From assembly GCF_013370205.1 (NCBI RefSeq), contig NZ_JABWGV010000007.1, positions 40,859 through 104,858 of the forward strand: 64,000 nucleotides of DNA. Reading direction: 5' to 3'. Position numbers and translations under genes: made by a program. The DNA comes from Qipengyuania atrilutea (lineage in GTDB: Bacteria; Pseudomonadota; Alphaproteobacteria; Sphingomonadales; Sphingomonadaceae). Shown piece by piece: positions 9,550 through 18,221 of the stretch; the first letter of the stretch is position 1; each line of letters opens with the position of its first letter. The notes below the pieces were generated by a model, which saw only the letters and a program-made list of their open reading frames with translations, did not search any database and was not told where the DNA came from.

Positions 9550-9921
9550 ATGCTCACCGCAATCGAAGATAACGGTCTGTTGCTCATCAGGGCGGACGGA
9601 ACGCTTTCCGATAGCGACTATGACCGCTTCGTTCCGTTTTTCGAGCGCGTCGCGGCGCGAGTTCCTGGGACGGTTCCGATGCTTATCGAACTTGCTCCCG
9701 ACTTTTCTGGCTGGGATATGGGCGGTCTCTGGCGCGACCTGAAATTCGATGCGAAGCACAAGGACAGCTTCGGCCGGATCGCGATGGTCGGCGATAGTAG
9801 TTGGGAAGAGTGGGGCACCAAGCTTTTCGATCCGCTATTCCGCGCGGAGATGAGGTTTTTCACACCTGTCGAGCGGGTTGCCGCCGAAAGCTGGGCGAGA
9901 GACGGAAGGAATGCGTCATGA
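9550..9921 (+). CDS. SpoIIAA/STAS-like protein
   Basis: 123 aa soluble protein with the layout of SpoIIAA-like (PF11964-type) proteins: an N-terminal beta-strand pair (ENGLLLIRADGTLSDSDYD-like in register), an amphipathic helix, a strand PMLIELAPDFSGW, and the conserved aromatic KLFDPLF/AEMRFF end. The family fold is STAS-like and its function is poorly known. ATG 9550 is chosen for its RBS; an in-frame upstream start at 9397 has none. The stop overlaps the CDF start at 9918 (ATGA), making it the first gene of a six-gene metal operon, where it may be a regulatory or adaptor subunit. Confidence 0.75.
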   Translation: MLTAIEDNGLLLIRADGTLSDSDYDRFVPFFERVAARVPGTVPMLIELAPDFSGWDMGGLWRDLKFDAKHKDSFGRIAMVGDSSWEEWGTKLFDPLFRAEMRFFTPVERVAAESWARDGRNAS

Positions 9922-10547
9922 GCGGCGAAGGCGAACTCAACCTCGATTCGGCCGAAAAGCGCCGCACTCTCTGGATCGTTTTCTGGCTCAATGTGGCGAT
10001 TGCGATAGGGTTTTTCATCACCGGGGTAATCGGCGATTCCAACGCGCTGATTGCCAATGGGCTCGACAATTCGTCGGACGCGATTGTCTATGCATTGAGC
10101 CTGCTTGCGCTCACCCGCTCCCGGGTCTGGAAGCGCGGAGCCGCGCGTTTTTCCGGGGTCATGCTGCTTGTGTTCGCAGGCGGTGTGATTCTCGATGCCA
10201 TCCGGCGCTTCATGGAGGGTTCGGATCCGATCGGCGGCGTCATGATGGTGATGGCGCTGGTTGCCGGTGCGGTGAACCTCTGGTGCCTTTACCTGCTGAA
10301 ACGTTTGCAGAATAAGGATGTCAATTTACGTGCAGCCACCACGTTCAGTTTGAATGATTTCGTTTCGAACGGCGGGATTATCATAGCGGGTATCGTAGTG
10401 TTTTTCACCGGATCGAATTGGCCCGATCTCGTCGTCGGGATCGGTGTGGCCTGCATAGCGATCTACGGCGGCATCGAGATCCTGCGCGATGCGCATATGG
10501 ACATCCATGAGGAAGAGGGCACAGAGCACGAGGGCTGGCGCAAGTGA
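9918..10547 (+). CDS. Short CDF-family cation efflux protein
   Basis: 209 aa, six hydrophobic segments, no C-terminal metallochaperone-like domain. Metal-site motifs are D-N-S-S-D in TM2 and FSLND in TM5, the same Asp-type pattern as the CDFs at 1473 and 17324. The C terminus is His/Glu-rich (HMDIHEEEGTEHEG). The ATG overlaps the stop of the SpoIIAA-like gene, and its own stop overlaps the GTG of the exchanger gene, so translation is probably coupled. Likely exports a divalent metal; the substrate is unknown. Confidence 0.88.
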   Translation: MSGEGELNLDSAEKRRTLWIVFWLNVAIAIGFFITGVIGDSNALIANGLDNSSDAIVYALSLLALTRSRVWKRGAARFSGVMLLVFAGGVILDAIRRFMEGSDPIGGVMMVMALVAGAVNLWCLYLLKRLQNKDVNLRAATTFSLNDFVSNGGIIIAGIVVFFTGSNWPDLVVGIGVACIAIYGGIEILRDAHMDIHEEEGTEHEGWRK

Positions 10548-11566
10548 TCGCGGTCTGGGCAGCGGTTCTCCTCGCCGCCGTCTGGGCCGCTCATTGGGGC
10601 GCGGAACGCCTGTCCGCACCGCTCAAGAAATTACGCAAGCAATGGGGGTTCTCCGTCGCGGCGGGGGGCTCCTTTTTAGGTCTAGCCGCCGCTTCGCCAG
10701 AGATGGGCATCAATGTGACGAGCGCTGCTCGTGATGTGTCCGATATCGGCCTTGGCGCCATGCTGGGTTCGACCGTTCTGGTGATTCCGGTGATCGTGAC
10801 GACCGCTTATCTGGCGACCCGTAAAGGGGCCCTTGAAGGTGCTGACAAGGAGCACAAGAAGCATCGTCGTGATCATTACGTCGCGGTCGATAAGGGGGCT
10901 CTTACCGTCCAGGCGCTGCCTTACCTGGCGATCCTCGCGGTCTTCGCTCTACTGACGCTTCCCGCCCCTTGGCGCGGGTTGCAGCCGATCGATGGATGGC
11001 TGCTGCTGATCGCGTATCTCGCCTATCTCCTTCAGGCTCTCGTTCGGGGCCGAGAGAAGGGAGAGGAGGTAGAGTGGAGTCTAAAGGAGAAATGGATGGC
11101 CATAGCGGGCGTCGGCGCCCTGGCGGTCGGGGCCTACTTCACCGTATTCTCGACCGAAAGGATCGTGAGCGCACTCGGCATCCCGAATATCGTCGGCGGT
11201 CTTTTCATCACTGCCGCCGTCGCATCGCTGCCCGAGGTGTTCACGACCTGGAGCGTCGCGCGCTCCGGTCAGGTGACCTCCGCCAGCACAAGCGTGATCG
11301 GCGACCATGTCGTGACCATGACGCTCGCCTTCATCCCGCTCACCATCATCGGAACGCCGATCGAGAATTTTCAACTCTTCTGGGTCAGTCTCGCGTTCGT
11401 CGTGCTGATGGCCGCGCTATACGCTCTCTTTCTTTCGTTGGGAGACGAAGAGAAAAGAGGCTTTGGTCGATGGCACATCTTCGCGTTCTGGGCAGCCAAT
11501 GCGGCTTTTATTGCCGTAATATTCCTGTGGGTGAAGCCTTTGCAAGTCTCCGGAGGAGCCGGATGA
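10544..11566 (+). CDS. CaCA-superfamily sodium/calcium-exchanger-like protein
   Basis: 340 aa integral membrane protein with about ten TM segments and two inverted alpha-repeats. The repeat signatures are GGSFLGLAAASPEMGIN in the first half and GLFITAAVASLPEVFTTW in the second, each with the acidic residue that binds the cation. The halves are joined by a charged cytoplasmic loop (EGADKEHKKHRRDH). The start is GTG, overlapping the CDF stop (GTGA). CaCA proteins exchange Ca or other cations for Na or H. In this operon of metal exporters a transition-metal substrate is possible but unproven. Confidence 0.85.
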   Translation: MIAVWAAVLLAAVWAAHWGAERLSAPLKKLRKQWGFSVAAGGSFLGLAAASPEMGINVTSAARDVSDIGLGAMLGSTVLVIPVIVTTAYLATRKGALEGADKEHKKHRRDHYVAVDKGALTVQALPYLAILAVFALLTLPAPWRGLQPIDGWLLLIAYLAYLLQALVRGREKGEEVEWSLKEKWMAIAGVGALAVGAYFTVFSTERIVSALGIPNIVGGLFITAAVASLPEVFTTWSVARSGQVTSASTSVIGDHVVTMTLAFIPLTIIGTPIENFQLFWVSLAFVVLMAALYALFLSLGDEEKRGFGRWHIFAFWAANAAFIAVIFLWVKPLQVSGGAG

Positions 11567-11742
11567 GCAATGACAACCGAGATCAGGGTGAACGGAGCGG
11601 CCATAGCCACCGCGAAGAGGATCATGACGATCAGCCCTTGCTTATGAGGACATCTCCCCGAAAAGATTTTGATGGAGATTTGCCTGTCGCGCGGAAGAAA
11701 GTCGCAGACGAACTTCCGGCGGTACGGGGTTTGAAAAGCTAA
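11563..11742 (+). CDS. 59-aa His/Asp-rich small protein
   Basis: Small hydrophilic protein with no signal peptide or membrane segment. The N-terminal half has an HSHREEDHDDQ cluster that could bind metal; the C-terminal half is basic (ARKKVADELP). The ATG overlaps the exchanger stop (ATGA), and the TAA overlaps the next ATG (TAATG), so it sits precisely in register in the operon. That is the main reason to accept it as real. No family is recognised. It could be a cytosolic metal buffer feeding the transporters. Confidence 0.6.
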   Translation: MSNDNRDQGERSGHSHREEDHDDQPLLMRTSPRKDFDGDLPVARKKVADELPAVRGLKS

Positions 11743-12629
11743 TGAGCCTTTTCGACACTATCTTTGAGACACAAAGCCGATCGCATGTTTTGCTTCTTGC
11801 GATATTCGCAAGCACCGGCTTGGTCGTAGGGACGTTGTGGGTCGAACGTGTGGGGGCGGGATTGCGCCGGTCCGATCTGTTGTATCCTGCTGCTGCGGGC
11901 GTTCTGTTTGCGACCGCTGCGCTAGCGGTTACGCCGTTCGTCCAATCGGCAGTCGACAGCTGGGCCATCCCTGTGCTCTTTTTGCTCGGTGGAGGAGCCT
12001 ATGTTCTTCTGTGCAAGGCAGCCGGCTATCTCAGAGGCCGTTTCGCGGACGGCAAAAGAAAGCAGCATGATCATGACGAGGATTTGTCCAATGTTGCTGT
12101 ATCGTCGATCTTCTCCATCGTCGATCTGATCGGCTATGGTTTGACCCTCGGTATTGCAGCAGCCGCTTCCGTGACTTTGGCAATAGTCACCGCGGCAGGG
12201 TTGGCCATGGCGAATGTCTTGGTCAGTCGTCAGATTGGCTCCAGGTTCATAGCCGCTAGCTCAAGCCGAATGGACCGCATCGCGCTACAGGTCGGTCTCG
12301 CTCTGGCCTTCATCGGTTCTGCGCTGTTGGCATTCTGGATGGTACACAGTGTCGATAGTTTCGGGCTGCCTTGGCTCCTCACCGTCCTTGCAGGGTTGCT
12401 CCTGGCTGCGGCGGTAAGAGCTTTGCTTCTTCATCAAGCGGCACACACAGCGGGGCACTTCAAATCGCTTCTTGTTTTTCTCGTCGGGTTCGCCCTTCTC
12501 GCACTCATTTTCGCCGGGCTTGATGAATTATCAGACGCGGTGGATCTTCCGAATTCGGGTTTGGAGCATCCCGCAGAGCGACCGGCAGTCGCGTTTAGCA
12601 TTGAACCCTTCACAATGGGACGCGAGTAA
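11742..12629 (+). CDS. Polytopic membrane protein, possibly ZIP-like
   Basis: 295 aa with about eight hydrophobic segments and a charged loop after the third (RFADGKRKQHDHDED), the place where ZIP metal transporters carry a His-rich loop. The following helix reads SIVDLIGYGLTLGIAA, which resembles the ZIP TM4 outline but has Asp in place of the usual His and no HNxxEG. So either it is a divergent ZIP-fold protein with altered ligands or an unrelated membrane protein. It overlaps both neighbours by single codons. Role in metal flux is inferred from operon context only. Confidence 0.6.
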   Translation: MSLFDTIFETQSRSHVLLLAIFASTGLVVGTLWVERVGAGLRRSDLLYPAAAGVLFATAALAVTPFVQSAVDSWAIPVLFLLGGGAYVLLCKAAGYLRGRFADGKRKQHDHDEDLSNVAVSSIFSIVDLIGYGLTLGIAAAASVTLAIVTAAGLAMANVLVSRQIGSRFIAASSSRMDRIALQVGLALAFIGSALLAFWMVHSVDSFGLPWLLTVLAGLLLAAAVRALLLHQAAHTAGHFKSLLVFLVGFALLALIFAGLDELSDAVDLPNSGLEHPAERPAVAFSIEPFTMGRE

Positions 12630-13588
12630 TGGAGCAATCCCACGGTCACGCCGGACATAGTCACGGCGAAGAAAATCTCAGCGATCGCCAGCTGATCTTT
12701 GCAGTGGCGATCAACGTTTTGCTTACAGTTGCCCAAATCATTGGCGGGATCGTCTCAGGGTCGCTCGCGCTCATAGCCGACGCCTTGCACAATTTCAGCG
12801 ATGCGGCTTCGCTTGGCCTGGCCTGGTTCGCGCGCAAAATCGGGCGGCGACCCGCCGACAAACTTATGACCTTCGGTTATGCGCAAGGCGAAGTCGTCGC
12901 CGCACTCATCAACCTCACGACGCTGCTTATCATCGGCTTCTACCTGTTGGTGGAGGCAATCAACCGGTTCGCCGATCCCCAACCGGTCGAGGGATGGACC
13001 GTCATAGGCGTGGCGGGCATAGCGCTGGTCATCGATCTGGTGACTGCCTTCATCGTCTATCGCGGTTCGCATGACAGCATCAACATGAAGGCGGCCTTTC
13101 TGCACAACGTCTCCGATGCTCTCGCGTCGGTCGGTGTGATCGTTGCTGGCGCGCTGATCCTGCTATACGATCTCTACATCGCGGATCTGATCATCACCCT
13201 AATCATCGCCGGTTATGTCATCTGGCAGGGGGTGACCCTGATGCCGCGGACAGTCCGGCTCTTGATGGGCGCGGTTCCCGACGAGCTGGAGTTTGATCGG
13301 ATCGTTTTGGCACTCGAAAAGTTGGATGGGATCGACGGAGTACATCATGTTCATGTTTGGTCGATCGGCGAGCATCACCGGGCGCTGGAAACGCATGTAA
13401 CCCCTGAAGGCGCTTCACTTGAGCAATTCGAGAAAGTGAAGGGCCGGGCTAGGTCGATGTTGAAAGAAGAATTTCAAATTGAGCATGCGACATTCGAAGC
13501 GTGCTTTGAAACGGACTGCGAAGCCGATCTCGTTCCCGCGCATCAAACCGCACATCCGCATGAAGTTGGCGGACCCCATCAGCCTTAG
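12629..13588 (+). CDS. czcD: CzcD-type CDF zinc/cadmium/cobalt exporter
   Basis: 319 aa, full-length cation diffusion facilitator. It has a His-rich N terminus (HGHAGHSHGE), six TM segments, the canonical sites H54-x3-D58 (HNFSD) and H159-x3-D163 (HNVSD), and a cytoplasmic C-terminal ferredoxin-like domain with the motif VHHVHVWSIGEH. The tail is His/Cys-bearing. This is the only one of the four CDFs in the window with the His-type sites and the C-terminal domain. It is the last gene of the 9550-13588 operon. Exports Zn, and possibly Cd or Co, from cytoplasm to periplasm, where czcCBA could take over. Confidence 0.93.
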   Translation: MEQSHGHAGHSHGEENLSDRQLIFAVAINVLLTVAQIIGGIVSGSLALIADALHNFSDAASLGLAWFARKIGRRPADKLMTFGYAQGEVVAALINLTTLLIIGFYLLVEAINRFADPQPVEGWTVIGVAGIALVIDLVTAFIVYRGSHDSINMKAAFLHNVSDALASVGVIVAGALILLYDLYIADLIITLIIAGYVIWQGVTLMPRTVRLLMGAVPDELEFDRIVLALEKLDGIDGVHHVHVWSIGEHHRALETHVTPEGASLEQFEKVKGRARSMLKEEFQIEHATFEACFETDCEADLVPAHQTAHPHEVGGPHQP

Positions 13589-14028
13589 ATTTGTGTGCGT
13601 ATTCGATGACGTCTGCAGACCACGATAATTGCTGAAAAACCGGAAACCCGGGCCGTCAAAGCTCGGCCGCAAGGTTTGGGTGCGTACGAGTGTTCGTTGA
13701 ACAACCCTAACTCAGGCTTGCGAGGATTGTCGGGCTTGCCATCGGCCTGGCCCTGCTCGTGCAAAAAGGACCGCGCTGCGCAAGGTGTTAAATGCGTTGC
13801 AGTTGCTCGGTTACAAAGGAAAACAGCCGACCGCAGGCTTACTCTTTGAAGCTCAGGTAAATCACCACATCCTTGCCTCATCGGTGTCGCAAATCCCCCG
13901 CGCTGCGCTGCACAGCTACGCGCACGAGCGCTACCGAGAAGTTTTCCCAAAGCGTGTTTTTGCTCTTGCGAGGCAATCGCAATAAGGTTAGGGCCCGGAT
14001 TTCCACACTCGGAGAACAGGAAGTTTTT
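13589..14028. other. Intergenic region upstream of the TonB receptor
   Basis: 440 bp with no gene I can support. A long minus-strand open frame crosses it (to 14931) but is antisense to the receptor. The 3' part presumably holds the receptor promoter; the RBS is CGGAGAACAGGAA before 14029. No Fur- or Zur-like palindrome was clear by eye. Confidence 0.45.
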
Positions 14029-16281
14029 ATGTATCGTACTACCGTCTCGTCCCTCGCAATCGCTTTGTCCGCACCGGCGGTGGCACAAGAGACTACCGGG
14101 CCTGATGACGGAGAGGTGCGCGCCGAACAGATTGCAGACGAGCGCCGGGAGAATCCGGTGGATTCGATCATCGTGGTCGGCGGCCGGATCGATCCCTACC
14201 GTATCGCGGGATCGGCCGATCTTATCGACAGCGAGGATCTGCGCCGGTTCGATTACGGGGATGTAAATCGCGTCCTGCGGCAGGTCCCCGGCATCAACAC
14301 GCAGGAGGAAGACGGGTTCGGCTTGTTCCCGAATATCGGTCTGCGCGGCAGTCCGGTCGAACGTTCGAGCAACATCACGCTCATGGAAGACGGCGTGCTG
14401 ATCGCGCCTGCTCCCTATGCCGCGCCGGCAGCGTATTATTTCCCGGCCATCGGGCGCATGCAGGCGGTCGAAGTCACGAAAGGGGCCGCCGCCATTCGCT
14501 ATGGGCCCCGTACGATCGGCGGGGCGGTCAATCTTCGGTCGACCGACATTCCGGCCGACGGGCTGGCTGGCTACGCTTTCGGGCAATACGGGTCGCGCGA
14601 CTATTATCAGGGACAGGCCTGGGTCGGTGGAGACACGGACTACGTCGGCGCGCTGCTTGAAACCTACCAGCAGGGCAGCGACGGCTTCAAGACGATTGAT
14701 GGGCTTCCCGACGCCGACACCGGTTTCGAGCGACAGGATTACCGTGGACGCTTGGCTGTTCACACAGCACCGGACGCGCCTGTCGAGGCGCGACTGGAAT
14801 TCGTCTATGGCCGATCGGACCTTGAAGCCAACGAGACGTACCTTGGACTTGCCGACACCGATTTCGCCGCGGAGCCCTATCGTCGCTATGCGGCAAGCCA
14901 GCGCGACGCTTTTTCCGGTGAGCACGATCAATATCGCGTTACCGGCAGCTTGGCATTTTCTGACGGAACGAGGATCACAGCTACGCTGTACCGGAACGAC
15001 TTTGCCCGCAGCTGGTCCAAGCTCCAGGATATCGACTTCGACGGCGATGGCAGCTTCGATTCAATTAGCTCGGTTTTCGTTAATCCAGAGGACAATGCCG
15101 GGGCGCTTAGCATCTTGCGCGGGGCGGATAGCTTCGAGGGCGCGGTTCGCATACGGAACAACAACCGCGTCTATCGCAGCGAAGGCGCTCAGATTTCGCT
15201 TGAGCGCCCCTTCGAGATGGGCGGCGCGAGGCACAACCTTGCCGTATCTGTCCGCTACCACGAGGATGAGGAAGACAGGCTGCAAAACGAGGAATTCTAC
15301 TCACAGATCGGGGGTGATCTCGTCTTCGAACGGCAGACCGATCTTGGTCAGCAAGCCAACCGGGAAGCGAAAGCAAAGGCGATCGCGTTCTATATCGAGG
15401 ACCGGATCGAGATCGGTGCCCTGACACTGACTCCCGGCTTGAGGTATGAAGGGATTGACCTGACCCGGCTCGACTATGCCGGGTCGGACCCGGATCGCTC
15501 AAATGGGCCGACACGTGTCCGTCAGACCAATATCGATCAGTGGTTGCCAGGTCTTGGCGCCACCTACGAGTTGGGTGATGCCATATTGCTGGCAGGTGTG
15601 TCGCGCGGTTTCTCACCTCCCGGTCCAGGCAATCCTGATGCACGGGCCGAGGAAAGCTGGAACTACGAAGCCGGGGTCCGCTATCGGAGCGACAAGGTCC
15701 AGGTCTCCGCGATCGGCTTCTACAACGACTACTCGAACCTTCTGGGCAACTGCACTCAATCCGTGGGCTGCAGCGTCGGTGATATTGGCGATCAGTTCAA
15801 TGGCGGCGCGGTTACGGTCAAAGGGCTGGAACTGTCGGCGGCGGTTGAACCTCGCCTTTCCAATTCGGTCTCGTTCCCGCTCTCGCTTGCCTACACGTTC
15901 ACGGATGCAGAATTCGACAGCAGCTTCGACAGCGAATTTTTTGGCGACGTAAACGAAGGCGATGACCTGCCGTACATCGCGCGCCATCAGCTCTATGTCG
16001 AAGCGGGGGTAAACATGGGACGTGCGGCGGCTACCGTTGGCGCCAACTACGTTTCCGAGTTGCGCGACAATCCAGGAAGCGGAGCCGTTGCTGAAAACGA
16101 GAGGATCGATGATCGCATCGTCTTCGATATTGCGGGAAGTTACGCGCTGACTGACAAATTCTCCCTGTTTGCGCGCGTCGACAATGTTCTCGACAATCAA
16201 TACGCCGTGAGCAGGCGCCCGTTCGGTCTGCGACCAGGGGTTCCGCGGCGCATTGTGGGTGGTGCTCGGGTCAGTTTTTAA
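14029..16281 (+). CDS. TonB-dependent outer-membrane receptor, FecA-like
   Basis: 750 aa. A short signal peptide (MYRTTVSSLAIALSAPAVAQ) leads to a plug domain with VLRQVPGINTQEEDGFG and LRGSPVERSSNITLMEDGV, as in FecA-type receptors, then a 22-strand-like barrel ending in an aromatic residue (GGARVSF), the expected C-terminal outer-membrane signature. ATG 14029 is preferred over in-frame starts as early as 13873 because the signal peptide begins there. Receptors of this kind import chelated metal using TonB energy. In a metal-export island it may take up a scarce metal chelate, but the ligand is unknown. Confidence 0.88.
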   Translation: MYRTTVSSLAIALSAPAVAQETTGPDDGEVRAEQIADERRENPVDSIIVVGGRIDPYRIAGSADLIDSEDLRRFDYGDVNRVLRQVPGINTQEEDGFGLFPNIGLRGSPVERSSNITLMEDGVLIAPAPYAAPAAYYFPAIGRMQAVEVTKGAAAIRYGPRTIGGAVNLRSTDIPADGLAGYAFGQYGSRDYYQGQAWVGGDTDYVGALLETYQQGSDGFKTIDGLPDADTGFERQDYRGRLAVHTAPDAPVEARLEFVYGRSDLEANETYLGLADTDFAAEPYRRYAASQRDAFSGEHDQYRVTGSLAFSDGTRITATLYRNDFARSWSKLQDIDFDGDGSFDSISSVFVNPEDNAGALSILRGADSFEGAVRIRNNNRVYRSEGAQISLERPFEMGGARHNLAVSVRYHEDEEDRLQNEEFYSQIGGDLVFERQTDLGQQANREAKAKAIAFYIEDRIEIGALTLTPGLRYEGIDLTRLDYAGSDPDRSNGPTRVRQTNIDQWLPGLGATYELGDAILLAGVSRGFSPPGPGNPDARAEESWNYEAGVRYRSDKVQVSAIGFYNDYSNLLGNCTQSVGCSVGDIGDQFNGGAVTVKGLELSAAVEPRLSNSVSFPLSLAYTFTDAEFDSSFDSEFFGDVNEGDDLPYIARHQLYVEAGVNMGRAAATVGANYVSELRDNPGSGAVAENERIDDRIVFDIAGSYALTDKFSLFARVDNVLDNQYAVSRRPFGLRPGVPRRIVGGARVSF

Positions 16282-16527
16282 ACTCCGCGTGAGGCTTTTG
16301 GCGTTGATGTTCGCGCCCCCTTCATTTTGCGTGCTTGGAGGCGAGAACTGAGATGAAAGCTGACCCTAGATCGAATGCCAGACGGGATTGGGCAGGGCGG
16401 AACTCCCCACCAAGACTGTTGCGGACGCCTGGGGGTGAGCTCGTCCGCGAATCCTGGTTCTCGAACGACAATCGTATCCCTGAAAAGTCGACCGGTGTTT
16501 TCAGTATCAGGGATTCGTCGCGATCTT
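16282..16527. other. Short intergenic region, receptor to ynfA
   Basis: 246 bp between convergent genes. One plus-strand frame (16335-16556) is open but unlike any family I know and ends inside ynfA. No terminator hairpin with a T-run was found. Confidence 0.4.
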
Positions 16528-16854
16528 TCAGGCCACGCGTGGCGCGAAAAGGATGACTGTGGCACCGCCGAGGCAGATCAATGCTCCTAGCAGATCCCAG
16601 CGATCCGGCTGTGTATCTTCGACGAGCCAGAGCCAGCCAAGCGACGCGGTGATATAGACGCCGCCATAGGCGGCGAAGGCTCGCCCTGCAGCATCCGCCT
16701 CAATGCGAGCAAGGAGATAGGCGAACAACACGAGCGCCAATACTCCGGGAAGGAGCCACCAGGCGCTCCTGTCCATTCTGAACCAGGCCCAGAACGCAAA
16801 GCACCCCGCAATCTCGGCGAGCGCGGCAAGGGGATAGATCCATATCGCGTTCAC
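16528..16854 (-). CDS. ynfA: YnfA/UPF0060 small multi-TM membrane protein
   Basis: 108 aa, four TM helices, matching the YnfA family throughout: [17 protein letters not shown] at the start, [20 protein letters not shown] in the third helix and [17 protein letters not shown] at the end. YnfA resembles small multidrug resistance transporters and is often carried beside metal-resistance genes; its substrate is uncertain. Its ATG overlaps the stop of the merR gene (ATGA), so both are expressed together and probably metal-responsive. Confidence 0.93.
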   Translation of the reverse strand: MNAIWIYPLAALAEIAGCFAFWAWFRMDRSAWWLLPGVLALVLFAYLLARIEADAAGRAFAAYGGVYITASLGWLWLVEDTQPDRWDLLGALICLGGATVILFAPRVA

Positions 16855-17249
16855 GCTTCAGTCCCCTCGGCGAGCGCTTCAATGACCAGACAGGTGCCGA
16901 CCGTTCCTTGCTCGCAGTTTTCCAGCATCCGGCGCAGTTCCCTTCGGAGAGCCTCCAGATCGGCAATCTTGCGGTTGACTTCGCCCAGGTGCGCTCGTGC
17001 CAGCGTGTCGACCGCATGGCAGGCCCGCGACCGGTCGTCGGCCAGTTCGAGAAGTTCGCGAATGCGCGTCATGGAAAACCCCAGGTCGCGCGCGCGGCGA
17101 ATGAAATTCAGTCTCCGGGCGTGCTCGGGACCGTAGTCGCGATAGTTGGCCTGTGTGCGGGGCGGGGACGCGAGAACGCCCTCGCGTTCATAGTAACGGA
17201 TGGTTTCCGCTTTTACGCCCGCCGCGCGGGCGAGTTCACCGATCCGCAT
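16851..17249 (-). CDS. MerR-family heavy-metal regulator
   Basis: 132 aa. The N-terminal helix-turn-helix reads [22 protein letters not shown]. The dimer helix carries a Cys in SRACHAV near residue 74, and the metal loop is CEQGTVGTC, giving the three-Cys arrangement of ZntR/CadR/MerR-like sensors. The ATG at 17249 aligns with family starts; an upstream in-frame start (17309) would run through the operator. It is divergent from the CDF at 17324 across a near-perfect MerR operator and overlaps ynfA downstream. Likely a Zn/Cd/Pb-type sensor. Confidence 0.92.
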   Translation of the reverse strand: MRIGELARAAGVKAETIRYYEREGVLASPPRTQANYRDYGPEHARRLNFIRRARDLGFSMTRIRELLELADDRSRACHAVDTLARAHLGEVNRKIADLEALRRELRRMLENCEQGTVGTCLVIEALAEGTEA

Positions 17250-17266
17250 AGGCTTCCCTCGATCGC

Positions 17267-17297
17267 TTGACCTTGTAGCGACTACAAGGTGTATAAA
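17267..17297 (+). promoter_or_regulatory. Near-ideal MerR-type promoter/operator
   Basis: -35 TTGACC (17267-17272), 19-bp spacer, -10 TATAAA (17292-17297). The spacer encloses a dyad with perfect 8-base arms, CCTTGTAG-CGA-CTACAAGG (17271-17289). This is a classical ZntR/MerR-activated promoter reading toward the CDF gene at 17324. The dyad lies 21 bp from the merR start, so it may also autoregulate merR. Confidence 0.9.
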
Positions 17298-17323
17298 TCG
17301 ATTCGACACAAGGAGTCGAGCGA

Positions 17324-17941
17324 ATGGGAAAAAATTGCTGCGGTCCTGTCGAGGACGTCGAGGCGAATAATGATCCGCTGTGGCGCCGTATCCTGTGGAT
17401 CGCTCTCATTCTCAATGCGGTTATGTTCAGCGTCGAAATCGTGGCGGGCCTTGCTGCTGATTCGCGTGCATTGCAGGCTGACGCACTCGATTTTCTGGGC
17501 GATGCGGCAAATTACGCCATAAGTCTCTGCGTTGCCGGAATGGCGCTTGCGTGGCGCGCTTGCGCAGCCATTGCCAAAGCAGCGACCATGCTGGCGTTCG
17601 GGCTATGGGTGCTTGGCTCCGCGATCTGGGGTTTCTTTGTCGGTGCCTCGCCGGACGCCGGGACCATGGGCATTATCGGAACCGTCGCGCTTGCGGTGAA
17701 TCTCGCAGTTGCCGCGATGTTGTTCCGGTTTCGCACGGGTGATGCCAACATGCGCTCGGTGTGGATTTGCTCGCGCAACGACGCGATCGGCAATGTAGCG
17801 GTTCTGGGCGCGGCGCTGGGTGTCTTCGGAACCGGGCGCGCGTGGCCCGACCTGGTCGTGGCCGCCATTATGGCCAGCCTAGCAATTTGGGGCAGTATTG
17901 AGGTATTCGGTCAAGCGCGCGGTGAGTTGCGCTCTGCTTGA
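17324..17941 (+). CDS. Short CDF-family cation efflux protein
   Basis: 205 aa, six hydrophobic segments, no C-terminal domain. It begins with a metal-ligand cluster (GKNCCGP). Sites are D-F-L-G-D in TM2 and CSRND in TM5, the Asp-type variant shared with the CDFs at 1473 and 9918; it is clearly paralogous to the 1473 protein (ALQADALDFLGD versus ALKADALDFIGD). Transcribed alone from the MerR-type promoter at 17267-17297. A metal-inducible exporter; the metal is inferred to be that sensed by the divergent MerR protein. Confidence 0.9.
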   Translation: MGKNCCGPVEDVEANNDPLWRRILWIALILNAVMFSVEIVAGLAADSRALQADALDFLGDAANYAISLCVAGMALAWRACAAIAKAATMLAFGLWVLGSAIWGFFVGASPDAGTMGIIGTVALAVNLAVAAMLFRFRTGDANMRSVWICSRNDAIGNVAVLGAALGVFGTGRAWPDLVVAAIMASLAIWGSIEVFGQARGELRSA

Positions 17942-18221
17942 GAAGGGACTCCGACAGGCAGTTACGTGATAGCACGACCTCTGCTGGCTTACGCTAACTT
18001 CCTTTCAAAGCCCATTGAAGGCCAACCGCTTTCAATTATTGCAGGTGACCGCATGAGTACTGGTCCATCAAAACCATCCTTGCGGTGGACTCCGGAGACG
18101 GTGATGTTTTCGGCGGCCGGGTAACGATTGTCTCTCCTGATGGTGACAGTCTTGATGCAATTCGTCGCGCTGCTCATCCCGGCGACCGCTGCTCATTAGG
18201 AATCACTTTCGCTCGCTTCGA
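17942..18221. other. Intergenic region between convergent genes
   Basis: 280 bp. Only short frames without family resemblance. No hairpin followed by a T-run could be confirmed. I see nothing functional in it. Confidence 0.4.

Noticed and set aside
13585..14931. 448-codon open frame on the minus strand
   Set aside because: It is antisense to the TonB receptor for most of its length, has no family resemblance and no RBS; it is a high-GC shadow frame.
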